Below, one piece after another: positions 53,354 to 61,786 of a DNA stretch of 64,000 nt (the stretch's first letter is position 1; every line of letters begins with the position of its first letter). The stretch spans positions 310,001-374,000 of the forward strand of contig NZ_BOPG01000033.1 of NCBI RefSeq assembly GCF_016863635.1, in the 5' to 3' direction. The notes beneath the pieces are model-generated. The model did not search any database. It was not told the DNA's origin and saw nothing but the letters and a program-made list of their open reading frames with translations. Source of the DNA: Virgisporangium aurantiacum. Lineage in GTDB: Bacteria > Actinomycetota > Actinomycetes > Mycobacteriales > Micromonosporaceae. The position numbers and the translations under genes were made by a program.

Positions 53354-54934
53354 GTGAGCAAGCCGGTCTCGGCGTGGGCGCCGCTGAAGGTGGCCGCGTT
53401 CCGCAGCCTGTGGATCGCCCTGCTCGCGAGCAACATCGGCACCTGGATGCAACTGGTCGGCGCCCAGTGGTTGCTGATCGACGAGCCGAACGCGTCGACG
53501 CTCGTCGCCGTGGTACAGACGTCGCTGATGCTGCCCGCGCTGCTGCTGGCGCTGCCGGCCGGCGCGGTCGCCGACTCGTTCGACCGCCGCCAACTGCTCA
53601 TCGTGGTGCAGGCGTACCTGCTGCTCGTCGCCGTCCTCATGACGGTGCTCACCGCGGCCGGCCAGATGCCGCCGGCGCTGCTGCTGACGCTCACGTTCGG
53701 CCTCGGCGTCGGGCAGGCGCTCACGCTGCCGGCGTGGCAGGCGCTGGTGCCCGAACTGGTCCCGCGCGACACGCTGCCGGCCGCCTCGGCGCTCGGCGGG
53801 ATCAGCGTCAACGCCGCCCGCGCGATCGGCCCGGCCATCGCCGGCCTGCTGATCTCGCACGTCGGCGTCGCCGCCGTCTTCGGCTTCAATGCCGCGTCCT
53901 GCCTGATCTTCGCCCTGGTCCTGGCCCTGTGGCGCCCCGACCGCAAGCGGCGCGACCAGGCCCCGGAGCGCTTCACCTCGGCCCTGCGCGCCGGCGACCG
54001 GTACGCCCGCCACTCGCCGGTGGTGCGGCGGATCCTGCTGCGGGCGGCGCTGTTCCTGATTCCCGGCACCACCCTGTGGGCGCTGCTGCCGCTGGTCGCC
54101 GCCCGCCGCCTCGGCATGGGCTCCAGCGGCTACGGCCTGCTGCTCGCCGCGCTCGGCATCGGCGCGATCGGCGGCGCGCTGGTCACCTCGTGGGCGCGGT
54201 CGAAGTGGCGCGGCAACTTCCTGCTGATGATCTCGACGATGGGGTACGCGGCCTGCCTGGTGGTCGTGGGGCTGGTGCAGAACCCGGTGGTGGTGCTGAT
54301 CGCGCTGCTGCCGGCCGGCGCGATCTGGACCGCGGTGCTGTCGAGCATCAACGCCGAGATCCAGATGTTCCTGCCGAGCTGGGTGCGGGCCCGCGGCATC
54401 GCCGTCTACCAGGTGGTGTTCGCCGGCAGCCAGGCGCTCGGCGCGCTGGCGTGGGGCGTGGTCGCCGACATCCTCGACCTGCCGGCGACGCACCTGATCG
54501 CCGCCGGGCTCATGGTGGCGGGCGGGCTCACGGTCCGCCTCTGGCCGTTGCGGGACGTGCGTGGGCTCGGCCGCGAACCCGCGATCTTCTGGCAGGAGCC
54601 GGAACTGGTGGTGGAGCCCGCCCCGCACGACGGGCCGATCCTGGTGACCGCCAAGTACCTGGTGCTGCCGGAGAACCAGGAGCCGTTCCAGGAGGCCATG
54701 GACAACGTCCGGCTGGCCCGCCTGCGTACGGGTGCCACGAGGTGGGGCCTGTTCCGGTCGGGCGAGGAGAACGACACGTTCGTCGAGGTGTACCTGGTAC
54801 CCACGTGGGACGTGCACCTGCGCCAGCACCACGGCCGCCTGACCGAGAACGACCGCGTCAACGAGGAACGCGCCCACTCGTACGTCGAAGGCGACGCCGA
54901 GGTCACCCACCTCCTCCCGACCGACGCGGAGTAG
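53354..54934 (+). CDS. MFS transporter (MFS_3/EntS-like) with C-terminal soluble domain
   Basis: 526 residues. Twelve membrane helices (residues about 10-405) with AGAVADSFDRRQLL as the loop 2-3 motif and GPAIAGLLISHVG in helix 5. The last 110 residues form a soluble alpha/beta (ABM-like) domain, ILVTAKYLVLPENQEPFQ to the end. Start is uncertain: GTG 53354 fits the family N-terminus; ATG 53318 lies directly on the putative -10 box. It probably exports a siderophore, drug or metabolite. Confidence 0.85.
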   Translation: MSKPVSAWAPLKVAAFRSLWIALLASNIGTWMQLVGAQWLLIDEPNASTLVAVVQTSLMLPALLLALPAGAVADSFDRRQLLIVVQAYLLLVAVLMTVLTAAGQMPPALLLTLTFGLGVGQALTLPAWQALVPELVPRDTLPAASALGGISVNAARAIGPAIAGLLISHVGVAAVFGFNAASCLIFALVLALWRPDRKRRDQAPERFTSALRAGDRYARHSPVVRRILLRAALFLIPGTTLWALLPLVAARRLGMGSSGYGLLLAALGIGAIGGALVTSWARSKWRGNFLLMISTMGYAACLVVVGLVQNPVVVLIALLPAGAIWTAVLSSINAEIQMFLPSWVRARGIAVYQVVFAGSQALGALAWGVVADILDLPATHLIAAGLMVAGGLTVRLWPLRDVRGLGREPAIFWQEPELVVEPAPHDGPILVTAKYLVLPENQEPFQEAMDNVRLARLRTGATRWGLFRSGEENDTFVEVYLVPTWDVHLRQHHGRLTENDRVNEERAHSYVEGDAEVTHLLPTDAE

Positions 54935-54935
54935 T

Positions 54936-56345
54936 TCAGGCGGTCTCCTGGATCAGTTTCCACGTCGCGTCGATGTGGTCGGTCCGTGTCGAGGGGGCGC
55001 CCACCGCCAATCGGAGCACGTATTGGCCGCGCACCTTCGTATGGGTGAGCAGGCAGCGGCCGGTCTCGTTGATCCGGCGCAGCAGCGTCTCGTTGGCCGC
55101 GTCGTCCTCGCCCCGGAGGCGGAAGCAGACCAGGCCGAACGGGTGGGGTGCCACCACCTCGAAGCGGTCGTCGGCGCGTACCGCGGCCGCGAACCGCTGG
55201 GCCAGCGCCACGCCGTCGCGGATGTGGGCCCGGATGCCCTCGACGCCGTACCAGCGCAGCACGAACCACAGCTTCAGCGCCCGGAACCGCCGTCCCAGCG
55301 GCACCTGCCAGTCGCGGTAGTCGACGACGGTGCCGGACTCGCTCGCGGCGTTGCGCAGGAACTCCGGCAGCACCGACAGGGCGCGGGTGAGGTCGGCCGG
55401 ATCGGCGACCCAGAGCGCGTCGCAGTCGAAGCCGGTGAGGAGCCACTTGTGCGGGTCGAAGCAGTAGGAGTCGGCCAGGTCGAGGCCGTCGTTGATCCAG
55501 CGGAACTCGGGGCAGGCGGCCGCCGCACCGGCGTAGGCCGCGTCGACGTGCAGCCAGACGCCGAACTCCCGGCAGATCGCGCCGATCGCGGGCAGCGGGT
55601 CGACGGCGGTGGTCGACGTCGTGCCGATCGTGGCCACGACCAGCGCCGGCACCACCCCGGCCGCCCGGTCGGCCTCGATCGCGGCGCGCAACGCTTCCGG
55701 ACGCATCGCGAGAGACGACGGGTCGACCTCGATCGAGCGCACCGCCTTGTCGCCGAGGCCGGCGACCCGGGCCGCCTTCTCGATCGACGAGTGCCCCTGC
55801 GAGGAGGTGTAGACGGCGAAGGAACCCCGAACCCCGTCGGTGCGCCAGGCCCCGCCGCTCGCGCGATGGAGCGCGGCCAGCGTCGCGATGAACGTGGCCG
55901 ACGACGCCGAGTCCTGGATGACGCCCTTGCCGCCGCGGAAGCGCTCGGGCAACCCGAGCAGGTCGGCCAGCCAGTCGAGCATCACGGTCTCGACCTCGGT
56001 GCACGCCGGCCCGGTCGCCCACATCATGCCCTGCGTGCCGAGGCCGGCGCCGATCAGATCGCCGAGTACCGACGGCCCCGACGTGTTCGCCGGGAAGTAG
56101 GCGAAGTGCGCGGGGTGCTGCCAGTGCGTGGTGCCCGGCACCACGACGTCGTCGAGGTCGGTGAAAATGCCTTCGAGCCGGTCGCCCTTGTCGGGCGGGG
56201 CGCCGGGTAGTTCCGCGGCAACGTCTCCGGGACGCACGGAGCCGGCGACGGGCAGCTCGGGCAGGCGCTCCCAGTAGCGGGCGACCCACTCGACGGCGGC
56301 ATGGCCCAGTTCACGGAACTCGTCGGGCGTCATGTGCGTGCTCAC
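54936..56345 (-). CDS. Aromatic L-amino acid decarboxylase-type PLP enzyme
   Basis: 469 residues. Blocks in the AADC order: WQHPAHFAYFPANTSGPSVLGDLI, QDSASSATFIATLAALHRA, HVDAAYAGAAAACPEFR, and the PLP lysine in DPHKWLLTGFDCDALW. The N-terminal MTPDEFRELGHAAVEWVA is also typical. GTG 56345 is preferred over ATG 56333 because TATCGT lies six bases upstream (leaderless). The gene follows the tRNA by 13 bases on the same strand. Substrate probably tryptophan, tyrosine or phenylalanine derivatives, inferred. Confidence 0.88.
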   Translation of the reverse strand: MSTHMTPDEFRELGHAAVEWVARYWERLPELPVAGSVRPGDVAAELPGAPPDKGDRLEGIFTDLDDVVVPGTTHWQHPAHFAYFPANTSGPSVLGDLIGAGLGTQGMMWATGPACTEVETVMLDWLADLLGLPERFRGGKGVIQDSASSATFIATLAALHRASGGAWRTDGVRGSFAVYTSSQGHSSIEKAARVAGLGDKAVRSIEVDPSSLAMRPEALRAAIEADRAAGVVPALVVATIGTTSTTAVDPLPAIGAICREFGVWLHVDAAYAGAAAACPEFRWINDGLDLADSYCFDPHKWLLTGFDCDALWVADPADLTRALSVLPEFLRNAASESGTVVDYRDWQVPLGRRFRALKLWFVLRWYGVEGIRAHIRDGVALAQRFAAAVRADDRFEVVAPHPFGLVCFRLRGEDDAANETLLRRINETGRCLLTHTKVRGQYVLRLAVGAPSTRTDHIDATWKLIQETA

Positions 56346-56351
56346 GAACCG

Positions 56352-56357
56352 ACGATA
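56352..56357 (-). promoter_or_regulatory. Leaderless-type -10 element for the aromatic decarboxylase
   Basis: TATCGT on the minus strand, six bases before the GTG, between the tRNA 3' end and the gene. Confidence 0.5.
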
Positions 56358-56358
56358 G

Positions 56359-56432
56359 TGGGGCCGGTGAGAGTCGAACTCACACTGTCACGGACCTAAA
56401 CCGTGTGCCTCCTGCCGTTGGGCTACGGCCCC
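56359..56432 (-). tRNA. tRNA with anticodon UAG (Leu), class I architecture
   Basis: A 74-base cloverleaf: acceptor GGGGCCG/CGGCCCC, a short D arm (GCC/GGC), anticodon stem CACGG/CCGTG with loop TTTAGGT (anticodon UAG), a five-base variable loop and T arm GTGAG-TTCGACT-CTCAC. CCA is not encoded. UAG reads CUA (leucine), but normal tRNA-Leu has a long variable arm, which is missing here. It lies 12 bases after the transglutaminase gene and 13 before the decarboxylase, all on one strand. Confidence 0.8.
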
Positions 56433-56444
56433 GTCCGGAAAACC

Positions 56445-57263
56445 TTACGTCACGCGCGTGATCTCGACCGAGACGCCCAGGTGGCTCGACGGCGGCCCGT
56501 GGTAGACGCCCTTCAGCGGCGCCACGTCGTCGTAGTCGCGGCCCCGCGCCACCACCACGTGACGGGGACCGACGGGCACGCCGTTCGTCGGGTCGTAGCC
56601 GACCCAGTCGCCGCACCACCACTCGACCCAGGCGTGGCTCTGGCCCTCGACGGTCTGGCCGACCTCGGCCTCGCGCGCCGGGTGCAGGTAGCCCGACACG
56701 TACCGGGCCGGAATGCCGCGCTGGCGCAGCAGGGCGACGGTCAACTGGGCGATGTCCTGGCAGACGCCCTTCCGCTGCGTCCACGCCTCCTGCGCGGAGG
56801 TCTGCACGCCGGTCGAGCCCGGCACGTACTCGACCTCGGCGCGCACGAACTCGGCGATCGCCGGCGCCACCTCGGACGGCAGGCCCGCGAAGGCCGGAAG
56901 GACCGACGGATCGACCGTCGTGCGCGGGGTCGCGGCGAGCAGTTCGGCGAAACGGTCGGCTTCGGAAGAAAGAACGGGCCAGTCGACCGGTGGGACCGGC
57001 GCCGGCGTGTCGGTCTCGACCAGGCTCGACGCCACCACCTTCAGCTCGCCGTGCGACCGTTGCAGGTCGAACGCGGTCACCAGCGTGCCCCAGTAGTCGT
57101 AGTACCGGTACGTCGAGGCGGCCGGGTGCACCTCGACCTGGCTGAACAGCGTCACCTGCCAGGGCAGGGTCATCGGCGTCACCCGGGCCTCGTTGTACGA
57201 CGCGTGGGCCTGCCCCTCGTACGTGAACCCGGTGACGTGCCGGATCCGCAAGCGCCAGGACAT
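56445..57263 (-). CDS. Transglutaminase-like cysteine protease-fold protein
   Basis: 272 residues. An N-terminal beta domain (RIRHVTGFTYEGQAHASYNEARV) precedes the transglutaminase core: GVCQDIAQLTVALLRQRG (catalytic Cys), HAWVEWW (His) and DPTNGVPV (Asp). It is the third member of the ATP-grasp/alpha-E/transglutaminase operon. ATG overlaps the alpha-E stop by one base (TGATG) and AGGAGG precedes it. A peptide-modifying or peptidase role is inferred from the family. Confidence 0.9.
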   Translation of the reverse strand: MSWRLRIRHVTGFTYEGQAHASYNEARVTPMTLPWQVTLFSQVEVHPAASTYRYYDYWGTLVTAFDLQRSHGELKVVASSLVETDTPAPVPPVDWPVLSSEADRFAELLAATPRTTVDPSVLPAFAGLPSEVAPAIAEFVRAEVEYVPGSTGVQTSAQEAWTQRKGVCQDIAQLTVALLRQRGIPARYVSGYLHPAREAEVGQTVEGQSHAWVEWWCGDWVGYDPTNGVPVGPRHVVVARGRDYDDVAPLKGVYHGPPSSHLGVSVEITRVT

Positions 57264-58204
57264 CAGAAGACCTCCTCGTGCGCCCACGACACCGGCGCGG
57301 ACTCCGGGAAGTACCGGTCGGTGACGGCCGCCGACGCCGCGGCGCACGCGTCCTTCAACCGCCCCAGATGGCTCGGCAGGTCGGCCAGCAACCGGTCCGA
57401 CTCGGTGTACTCCAGCCGGGTGCGGACCTGGCCGATCGGCCGCCGCGCCGCGTCGGTCACACCGGCCCGCTCGATCGCCGGGTCGAGTTCGAGCAGGCAC
57501 TGCTCGGCGGTGGTCAGCGCGTGCAGGGCCGACCGCGGGAACAGCCGGTCGTGCAGCAGGAACTCCACCACCCGCTCGGCGTGCACGGTGCCGCCGTGCG
57601 TGCGCAGGAACGACTCGTCGGCGCCGCACGCCCGCAGCACCGTGCGCCACGCCGGGTGGTCGGGCCGCGCCTCGACCTGGATCGACAGCATCCGGGCGGT
57701 CATGTCGACCCGCTCCAGCGAACGGCCCAGGACGAGGAACCGCCAGCCGTCGTCGCGGCTCATCGTCGACTCGGCGAGCCCGGCCAGCACCGCGGCCCGC
57801 TCGCGCACGAACGCCAGGTACACCGCCGGGCCCAGCCGGTCGGCGGCGAGGCGCCGGGCCGGCAGCGAGTGCCAGGTGACGTTCAGGCACTCCCACATCT
57901 CGCTGGAGATGGTCTCCCGGGCGCCGCGCGCGTTGTCGCGCGCCGCCGCGAGCGCGCCGGCGATCGCGGACGGGTTGGCGCCGTCGAACGCGAGCACGTC
58001 GAGCACCGCCGCGGCGGTCATCCGGACGTCGCCCGGGGCCGGCGCGCCGAGGATCGACAGCATCGCCCGGCCGCCGCGGTCCTCGTCGGACCACGGGTCC
58101 TCCAGCAGGCGGGCGAGCCAGGCGTCGAGGATGCGGGCGGTGTCGTCGGCGCGTTCGACGTACCGGCCGATCCAGAACAGGGACTCGGCGATCCGGCTCA
58201 ACAT
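57263..58204 (-). CDS. Alpha-E domain protein
   Basis: 313 residues, nearly all helical. The N-terminal MLSRIAESLFWIGRYVERADDTARILD is the alpha-E hallmark; more conserved runs are ISSEMWECLN, FLVLGRSLERVDMTARML and FPRSALHAL. Catalytic activity is not established. It is always found between the circularly permuted ATP-grasp gene and a transglutaminase gene, 16 bases after the former. Confidence 0.92.
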   Translation of the reverse strand: MLSRIAESLFWIGRYVERADDTARILDAWLARLLEDPWSDEDRGGRAMLSILGAPAPGDVRMTAAAVLDVLAFDGANPSAIAGALAAARDNARGARETISSEMWECLNVTWHSLPARRLAADRLGPAVYLAFVRERAAVLAGLAESTMSRDDGWRFLVLGRSLERVDMTARMLSIQVEARPDHPAWRTVLRACGADESFLRTHGGTVHAERVVEFLLHDRLFPRSALHALTTAEQCLLELDPAIERAGVTDAARRPIGQVRTRLEYTESDRLLADLPSHLGRLKDACAAASAAVTDRYFPESAPVSWAHEEVF

Positions 58205-58220
58205 GCTCAGCGGGTCCCCT

Positions 58221-59774
58221 CTACTGCTGTTGCTGTTGCGCGGCGATCGCCGCGCCGGCCGGACCCACGTCGCGGAAGTCGGGCGCCGGGGCCACGGCCG
58301 GCACCGTTTCCACGAAAGCCGGAACCACCGCGGGCGCCACCGGTTCCGGTGCGAGCACCCACGTGTCCTTGGAGCCGCCGCCCTGGCTGGAGTTGACGAC
58401 CAGCGCGCCCTCCGGGAGCGCGACCCGGGTGAGGCCGCCGGGCAGCAGCCAGACGTCGTCGCCGTCGTTGACCGCGAACGGCCGCAGGTCGATGTGCCGC
58501 GGCGCGACCCGGTCGCCGACGAGCGTCGGCGAGGTCGACAGCAGCACGGGCCGCTGCGCGATCCAGCCCCGCGGGTCCATTTCGACCGCGGCGCGAAGCG
58601 TGGCCAGGGTCTGCGAATCGGCCTTCGGGCCGATGACGATGCCCTTGCCGCCGGAGCCCTCCACCGGTTTCAGCACCAGTTCGTCGAGGCGGTCCAGGAC
58701 GTCGTGCAGCACCTCGGGATCGTCGAGCCGGTACGTCTCGACGTTGTCGATCAGCGGCTCTTCGTGCAGGTAGTAGCGGATCAGGTCGGGGACGTAGGTG
58801 TAGATGAGCTTGTCGTCGGCGACGCCGTTGCCGATCGCGTTGGCCAGCGTCACGTTCCCCGCCCGCGCCGCGTTGACGATGCCCGGCGCGCCGATCACCG
58901 AGTCGGGCCGGAAGTGCAGCGGATCGATGAACTCGTCGTCGACCCGGCGGTAGACCACGTGCACCGGCTGCTCGCCCTGCGTGGTGCGCATGAACACCTT
59001 GTTGCCGTGGCAGCGCAGGTCGCGCCCCTCCACGAGTTCGACGCCCATCAGCCGGGCCAGCAACGCGTGCTCGAAGTACGCCGCGTTGTAGATGCCCGGC
59101 GTGAGCACCACCACGCACGGATCGGTGACGCCGTCGGGCGCCGCCCTGCGCAGCGCCGCCAGCAGCCGCGCGGGGTAGTCGTCGACCGGGTACACCGGCG
59201 CCTCGGTGAACAGCACCGGCATCGTCTGCGCCATCGCCCGCCGGTTCTCGATGACGTAGCTGACGCCCGACGGGATGCGCAGGTTGTCTTCGAGCACCCG
59301 GAACCGGCCCAGCTCGTCACGCACCAGGTCGACGCCGCTGACCTGCACCCGCACGCCGTTCGGCGGGTTGATCCCGTACGCCTCGCGCCGGTAGTGCGCG
59401 GAGGTGTAGATGACCTTTTTCGGAACCAGGCCGTCCGTCAGGACCTGGGCCGTCCCGTAGAGGTCCGCGAGAAAGGCCTCCAACGCCTTGACCCGCTGGC
59501 ACACCGCGCGGGTGAGCAGGTCCCACTCGTGGGCATCGATGATCCGGGGGATCAGGTCGAGCGGGAACGGCCGTTCCTCACCCGCGTACGCGAACGTGAC
59601 GCCCCGGTCGGTGAACACGCGGGCCAACTGGTCGGCGCGGTAGCGGAGATCGGACGTGGCGAGCGGCTGGATCGTGGCGAACACCGACTCGTACGGCGGC
59701 CGGGGCACCCCGGGCCGGGCGAACATCTCGTCCCACGCCGCGGACATCGGGTACGCGTCGAAGATGTCCGCCAT
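58221..59774 (-). CDS. Circularly permuted ATP-grasp protein (type 2)
   Basis: 517 residues. It has the DUF404/407 pattern (FARPGVPRPPYESVFATIQ, ALEAFLADLYG, DLVRDELGRFRVLEDNLRIPSGVSY, VLKPVEGSGGKGIV for nucleotide binding). It probably ligates a peptide or amino acid. ATG 59774 lies six bases after TACGCT (leaderless). The C-terminal 50 residues are Ala/Pro/Gln-rich and look disordered, ending in a Gln run. First gene of the operon. Confidence 0.92.
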   Translation of the reverse strand: MADIFDAYPMSAAWDEMFARPGVPRPPYESVFATIQPLATSDLRYRADQLARVFTDRGVTFAYAGEERPFPLDLIPRIIDAHEWDLLTRAVCQRVKALEAFLADLYGTAQVLTDGLVPKKVIYTSAHYRREAYGINPPNGVRVQVSGVDLVRDELGRFRVLEDNLRIPSGVSYVIENRRAMAQTMPVLFTEAPVYPVDDYPARLLAALRRAAPDGVTDPCVVVLTPGIYNAAYFEHALLARLMGVELVEGRDLRCHGNKVFMRTTQGEQPVHVVYRRVDDEFIDPLHFRPDSVIGAPGIVNAARAGNVTLANAIGNGVADDKLIYTYVPDLIRYYLHEEPLIDNVETYRLDDPEVLHDVLDRLDELVLKPVEGSGGKGIVIGPKADSQTLATLRAAVEMDPRGWIAQRPVLLSTSPTLVGDRVAPRHIDLRPFAVNDGDDVWLLPGGLTRVALPEGALVVNSSQGGGSKDTWVLAPEPVAPAVVPAFVETVPAVAPAPDFRDVGPAGAAIAAQQQQQ

Positions 59775-59780
59775 GGCCGA

Positions 59781-59786
59781 AGCGTA
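59781..59786 (-). promoter_or_regulatory. Leaderless-type -10 element for the ATP-grasp operon
   Basis: TACGCT on the minus strand, six bases before the ATG at 59774, in the 23-base gap after bcp. Confidence 0.5.
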
Positions 59787-59797
59787 ATGAGGTTCTG

Positions 59798-60265
59798 TTA
59801 CGAATCAAGGCCGAGGTCACGGCGCAGTTTCGCGACGTGGCCGGTGGCTTTCACGTTGTACATCGCCCGCTCGATCTTGCCGTCGGCGTCGATGACGAAC
59901 GTGGACCTTTTCACGCCCACGACCGTCTTGCCGTAGAGCTTCTTCTCGCCGTAGGCGCCGTACTCCTTGAGGACAGCTTTGTCCGGATCCGACACCAGGG
60001 GGAACGTCAGTTGATCGCGCTCGCGGAACTTCGCCAGCTTCGCCGGCTTGTCGGGGGAGATGCCGACCACCTCGAAGCCCTGCGCGTGCAGCGACTGCAG
60101 CGAGTCGCGGAAGTCGCACGCCTGCGTGGTGCAGCCGGGCGTCATCGCGGCCGGGTACACGTACAGGATCACCCGCTTGCCGCGCAGGTCACCGAGGCTG
60201 AGCTGCTCCTCGGTGTCGGTGGTGAGGGTGAAGTCGGGCGCGGCGTCCCCGGGCTCAAGCGTCAT
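59798..60265 (-). CDS. bcp: Thioredoxin-dependent thiol peroxidase (Bcp-type peroxiredoxin)
   Basis: 155 residues. The peroxidatic Cys45 and resolving Cys50 (TPGCTTQACDF) match the E. coli BCP spacing exactly; the thioredoxin fold ends with KLRRDLGLDS. It reduces hydrogen peroxide and organic hydroperoxides. ATG 60265 lies six bases after TAGATT (leaderless). Divergent from the CbiO-type ATPase. Confidence 0.94.
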   Translation of the reverse strand: MTLEPGDAAPDFTLTTDTEEQLSLGDLRGKRVILYVYPAAMTPGCTTQACDFRDSLQSLHAQGFEVVGISPDKPAKLAKFRERDQLTFPLVSDPDKAVLKEYGAYGEKKLYGKTVVGVKRSTFVIDADGKIERAMYNVKATGHVAKLRRDLGLDS

Positions 60266-60271
60266 GCCGGC

Positions 60272-60302
60272 AATCTACTCGCTGCCCAGGTGCGAATAGG
60301 GT
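60272..60302. promoter_or_regulatory. Divergent leaderless promoters, bcp and CbiO-type ATPase
   Basis: TAGATT on the minus strand (60277-60272) precedes the bcp ATG by six bases; TAGGGT on the plus strand (60297-60302) precedes the ATPase GTG at 60309 by six bases. Both mRNAs would begin at the start codon. Confidence 0.5.
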
Positions 60303-60308
60303 GGTGTG

Positions 60309-61043
60309 GTGACACTCAAGGTCGATGCGGTGACCTTCGCCTACCCCGACGGGCGGGAAGCGCTGCGGGGCATCAACCTCTCGCTGGCGGCCGGCGAACG
60401 GGTCGCCCTGCTCGGGCCGAACGGCGCCGGCAAGACCACGCTCGTTCTCCACCTCAACGGCGTGCTGCACGGCGGCGCCGGCACGGTGACCGTCGACGGG
60501 CAGCGGGTCGATCCGCGCAACCGGTCCGGGCTCGCCGAGATCCGGCGGCGGGTCGGCATCGTCTTCCAGGACCCCGACGACCAGCTGTTCCTGCCGACGG
60601 TCGAGGAGGATGTCGCGTTCGGTCCGTCGAACCTCGGCCTCCGCGGCGATGCCCTGGCCGCGCGGGTCACCGAGGCACTGGACGCGGTGGGCATGGCCGG
60701 GCACCGCGAGCGCACCCCGCACCACCTGTCGTTCGGCCAGCGGCGGCGGGTGGCCGTCGCCACCGTGCTGGCGATGCACCCGTCGATCCTGGTGCTCGAC
60801 GAGCCCAGCTCGAACCTCGACCCGGCCAGCCGCCGCGAACTCGCGACGATTCTGGAGTCGCTGCCGGTGACCATGCTGATGGTCACCCACGACCTGCCGT
60901 ACGCCCTGCAGCTCTGCCCGCGCGCGGTGATCCTCGACGACGGCCGCGTGGTCGCCGACGGCCGCACGGAAGATCTTCTAGCGGACGCCGAGCTGCTCGC
61001 CCGGCACCGCCTGGAGCTCCCGTACGGCTTCGCGGTGCGTTAG
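60309..61043 (+). CDS. CbiO/EcfA-type ABC transporter ATPase
   Basis: 244 residues. Walker A GPNGAGKTT, the ECF-type Q-loop VFQDPDDQLFLPTVEEDVAFGP, signature LSFGQRRR (G replaced: SFGQ), Walker B ILVLDEPS and H-loop MVTHD. This is the energising subunit of cobalt/nickel or vitamin ECF transporters. No substrate-binding or transmembrane (EcfT/CbiQ) gene is adjacent, so it may serve a module elsewhere. Its stop overlaps the convergent DsbA-like gene by four bases (TTAG). Confidence 0.88.
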   Translation: MTLKVDAVTFAYPDGREALRGINLSLAAGERVALLGPNGAGKTTLVLHLNGVLHGGAGTVTVDGQRVDPRNRSGLAEIRRRVGIVFQDPDDQLFLPTVEEDVAFGPSNLGLRGDALAARVTEALDAVGMAGHRERTPHHLSFGQRRRVAVATVLAMHPSILVLDEPSSNLDPASRRELATILESLPVTMLMVTHDLPYALQLCPRAVILDDGRVVADGRTEDLLADAELLARHRLELPYGFAVR

Positions 61044-61786
61044 GCCGCTGAAACGGCCGCGTTGATCGCGTCGGGGGTCGCGTCGACCTTCTTGCCGTTG
61101 ACCAGCACCGTCGGCGTGCCGTTGACGCCGGCCTTCGTGGCCGCCTCGGTGACGCCGTCGACCCACGACGTGTGCTTCCCGTCCTTGACGCACTGACCGA
61201 AGGCGGTGGTGTCGATGCCGGCGGTTCCGGCCAGCTCGATCAGCTTGTTGTCGTCGAGGCCGGGCGAGTTCTCCGGCGGCTGGTTGGCGTAGAGCACCTT
61301 GGCGTACTCGACGAACTTGCCGGCGTCGGACGCGCAGCCGGACGCCGCGGCGGACCGGGTCGAGTAGTTCGTGGTGGAGAACCGGTCGAGGAACGCCAGC
61401 GGGTGGTACACCACCGTCGCCGCGTTCGAGCTCACCAGCGTGTCGAGCGTCGTGGCGGCACCGTCCTCGAACTCCTTGCAGTGCGGGCACATGAAGTCGA
61501 GGTACACGTCGACGGTCACCGGGCCGGTGCCCACCTTGACGCCGGCGGCGTCGGCGCTGGCCGGCGGGGGAGCGGTCGACGGCTCGGGCCGCTGCTCCTG
61601 GTAGACGTACCAGCCCGCGACGCCGGCGATCAGGAGCAGGGCGAGCGCCACCGCGCCGACCGCGAACGCCCGCTGGCGCATCTTCTCCCGTTGCCGCTGG
61701 CGGGCGACGACGGACCGCGGCCGCTTACCGGCTTTCTTCGCCGGCGTGCTCCCGGGCGTCTTCGCCGGCTTCTTCTTCGTCGCCAT
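61040..61786 (-). CDS. Membrane-anchored DsbA-like thioredoxin-fold protein
   Basis: 248 residues. A very basic N-terminus (Lys-rich, residues 1-40), one membrane helix (about 41-61), then an exported thioredoxin-fold domain with the redox motif Cys100-Pro-His-Cys103 and the cis-Pro segment NGTPTV. It is probably an oxidant or isomerase for exported proteins. The gene overlaps the MauE-like gene by 62 bases, so the two are made together. Confidence 0.92.
   Translation of the reverse strand: MATKKKPAKTPGSTPAKKAGKRPRSVVARQRQREKMRQRAFAVGAVALALLLIAGVAGWYVYQEQRPEPSTAPPPASADAAGVKVGTGPVTVDVYLDFMCPHCKEFEDGAATTLDTLVSSNAATVVYHPLAFLDRFSTTNYSTRSAAASGCASDAGKFVEYAKVLYANQPPENSPGLDDNKLIELAGTAGIDTTAFGQCVKDGKHTSWVDGVTEAATKAGVNGTPTVLVNGKKVDATPDAINAAVSAA

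Noticed and set aside
56403..59936. A 1177-codon open frame on the plus strand opposite the transglutaminase operon
   Set aside because: Sequence is Arg/Val/His/Asp repeats without domains; the minus strand carries three recognised genes and proper starts.
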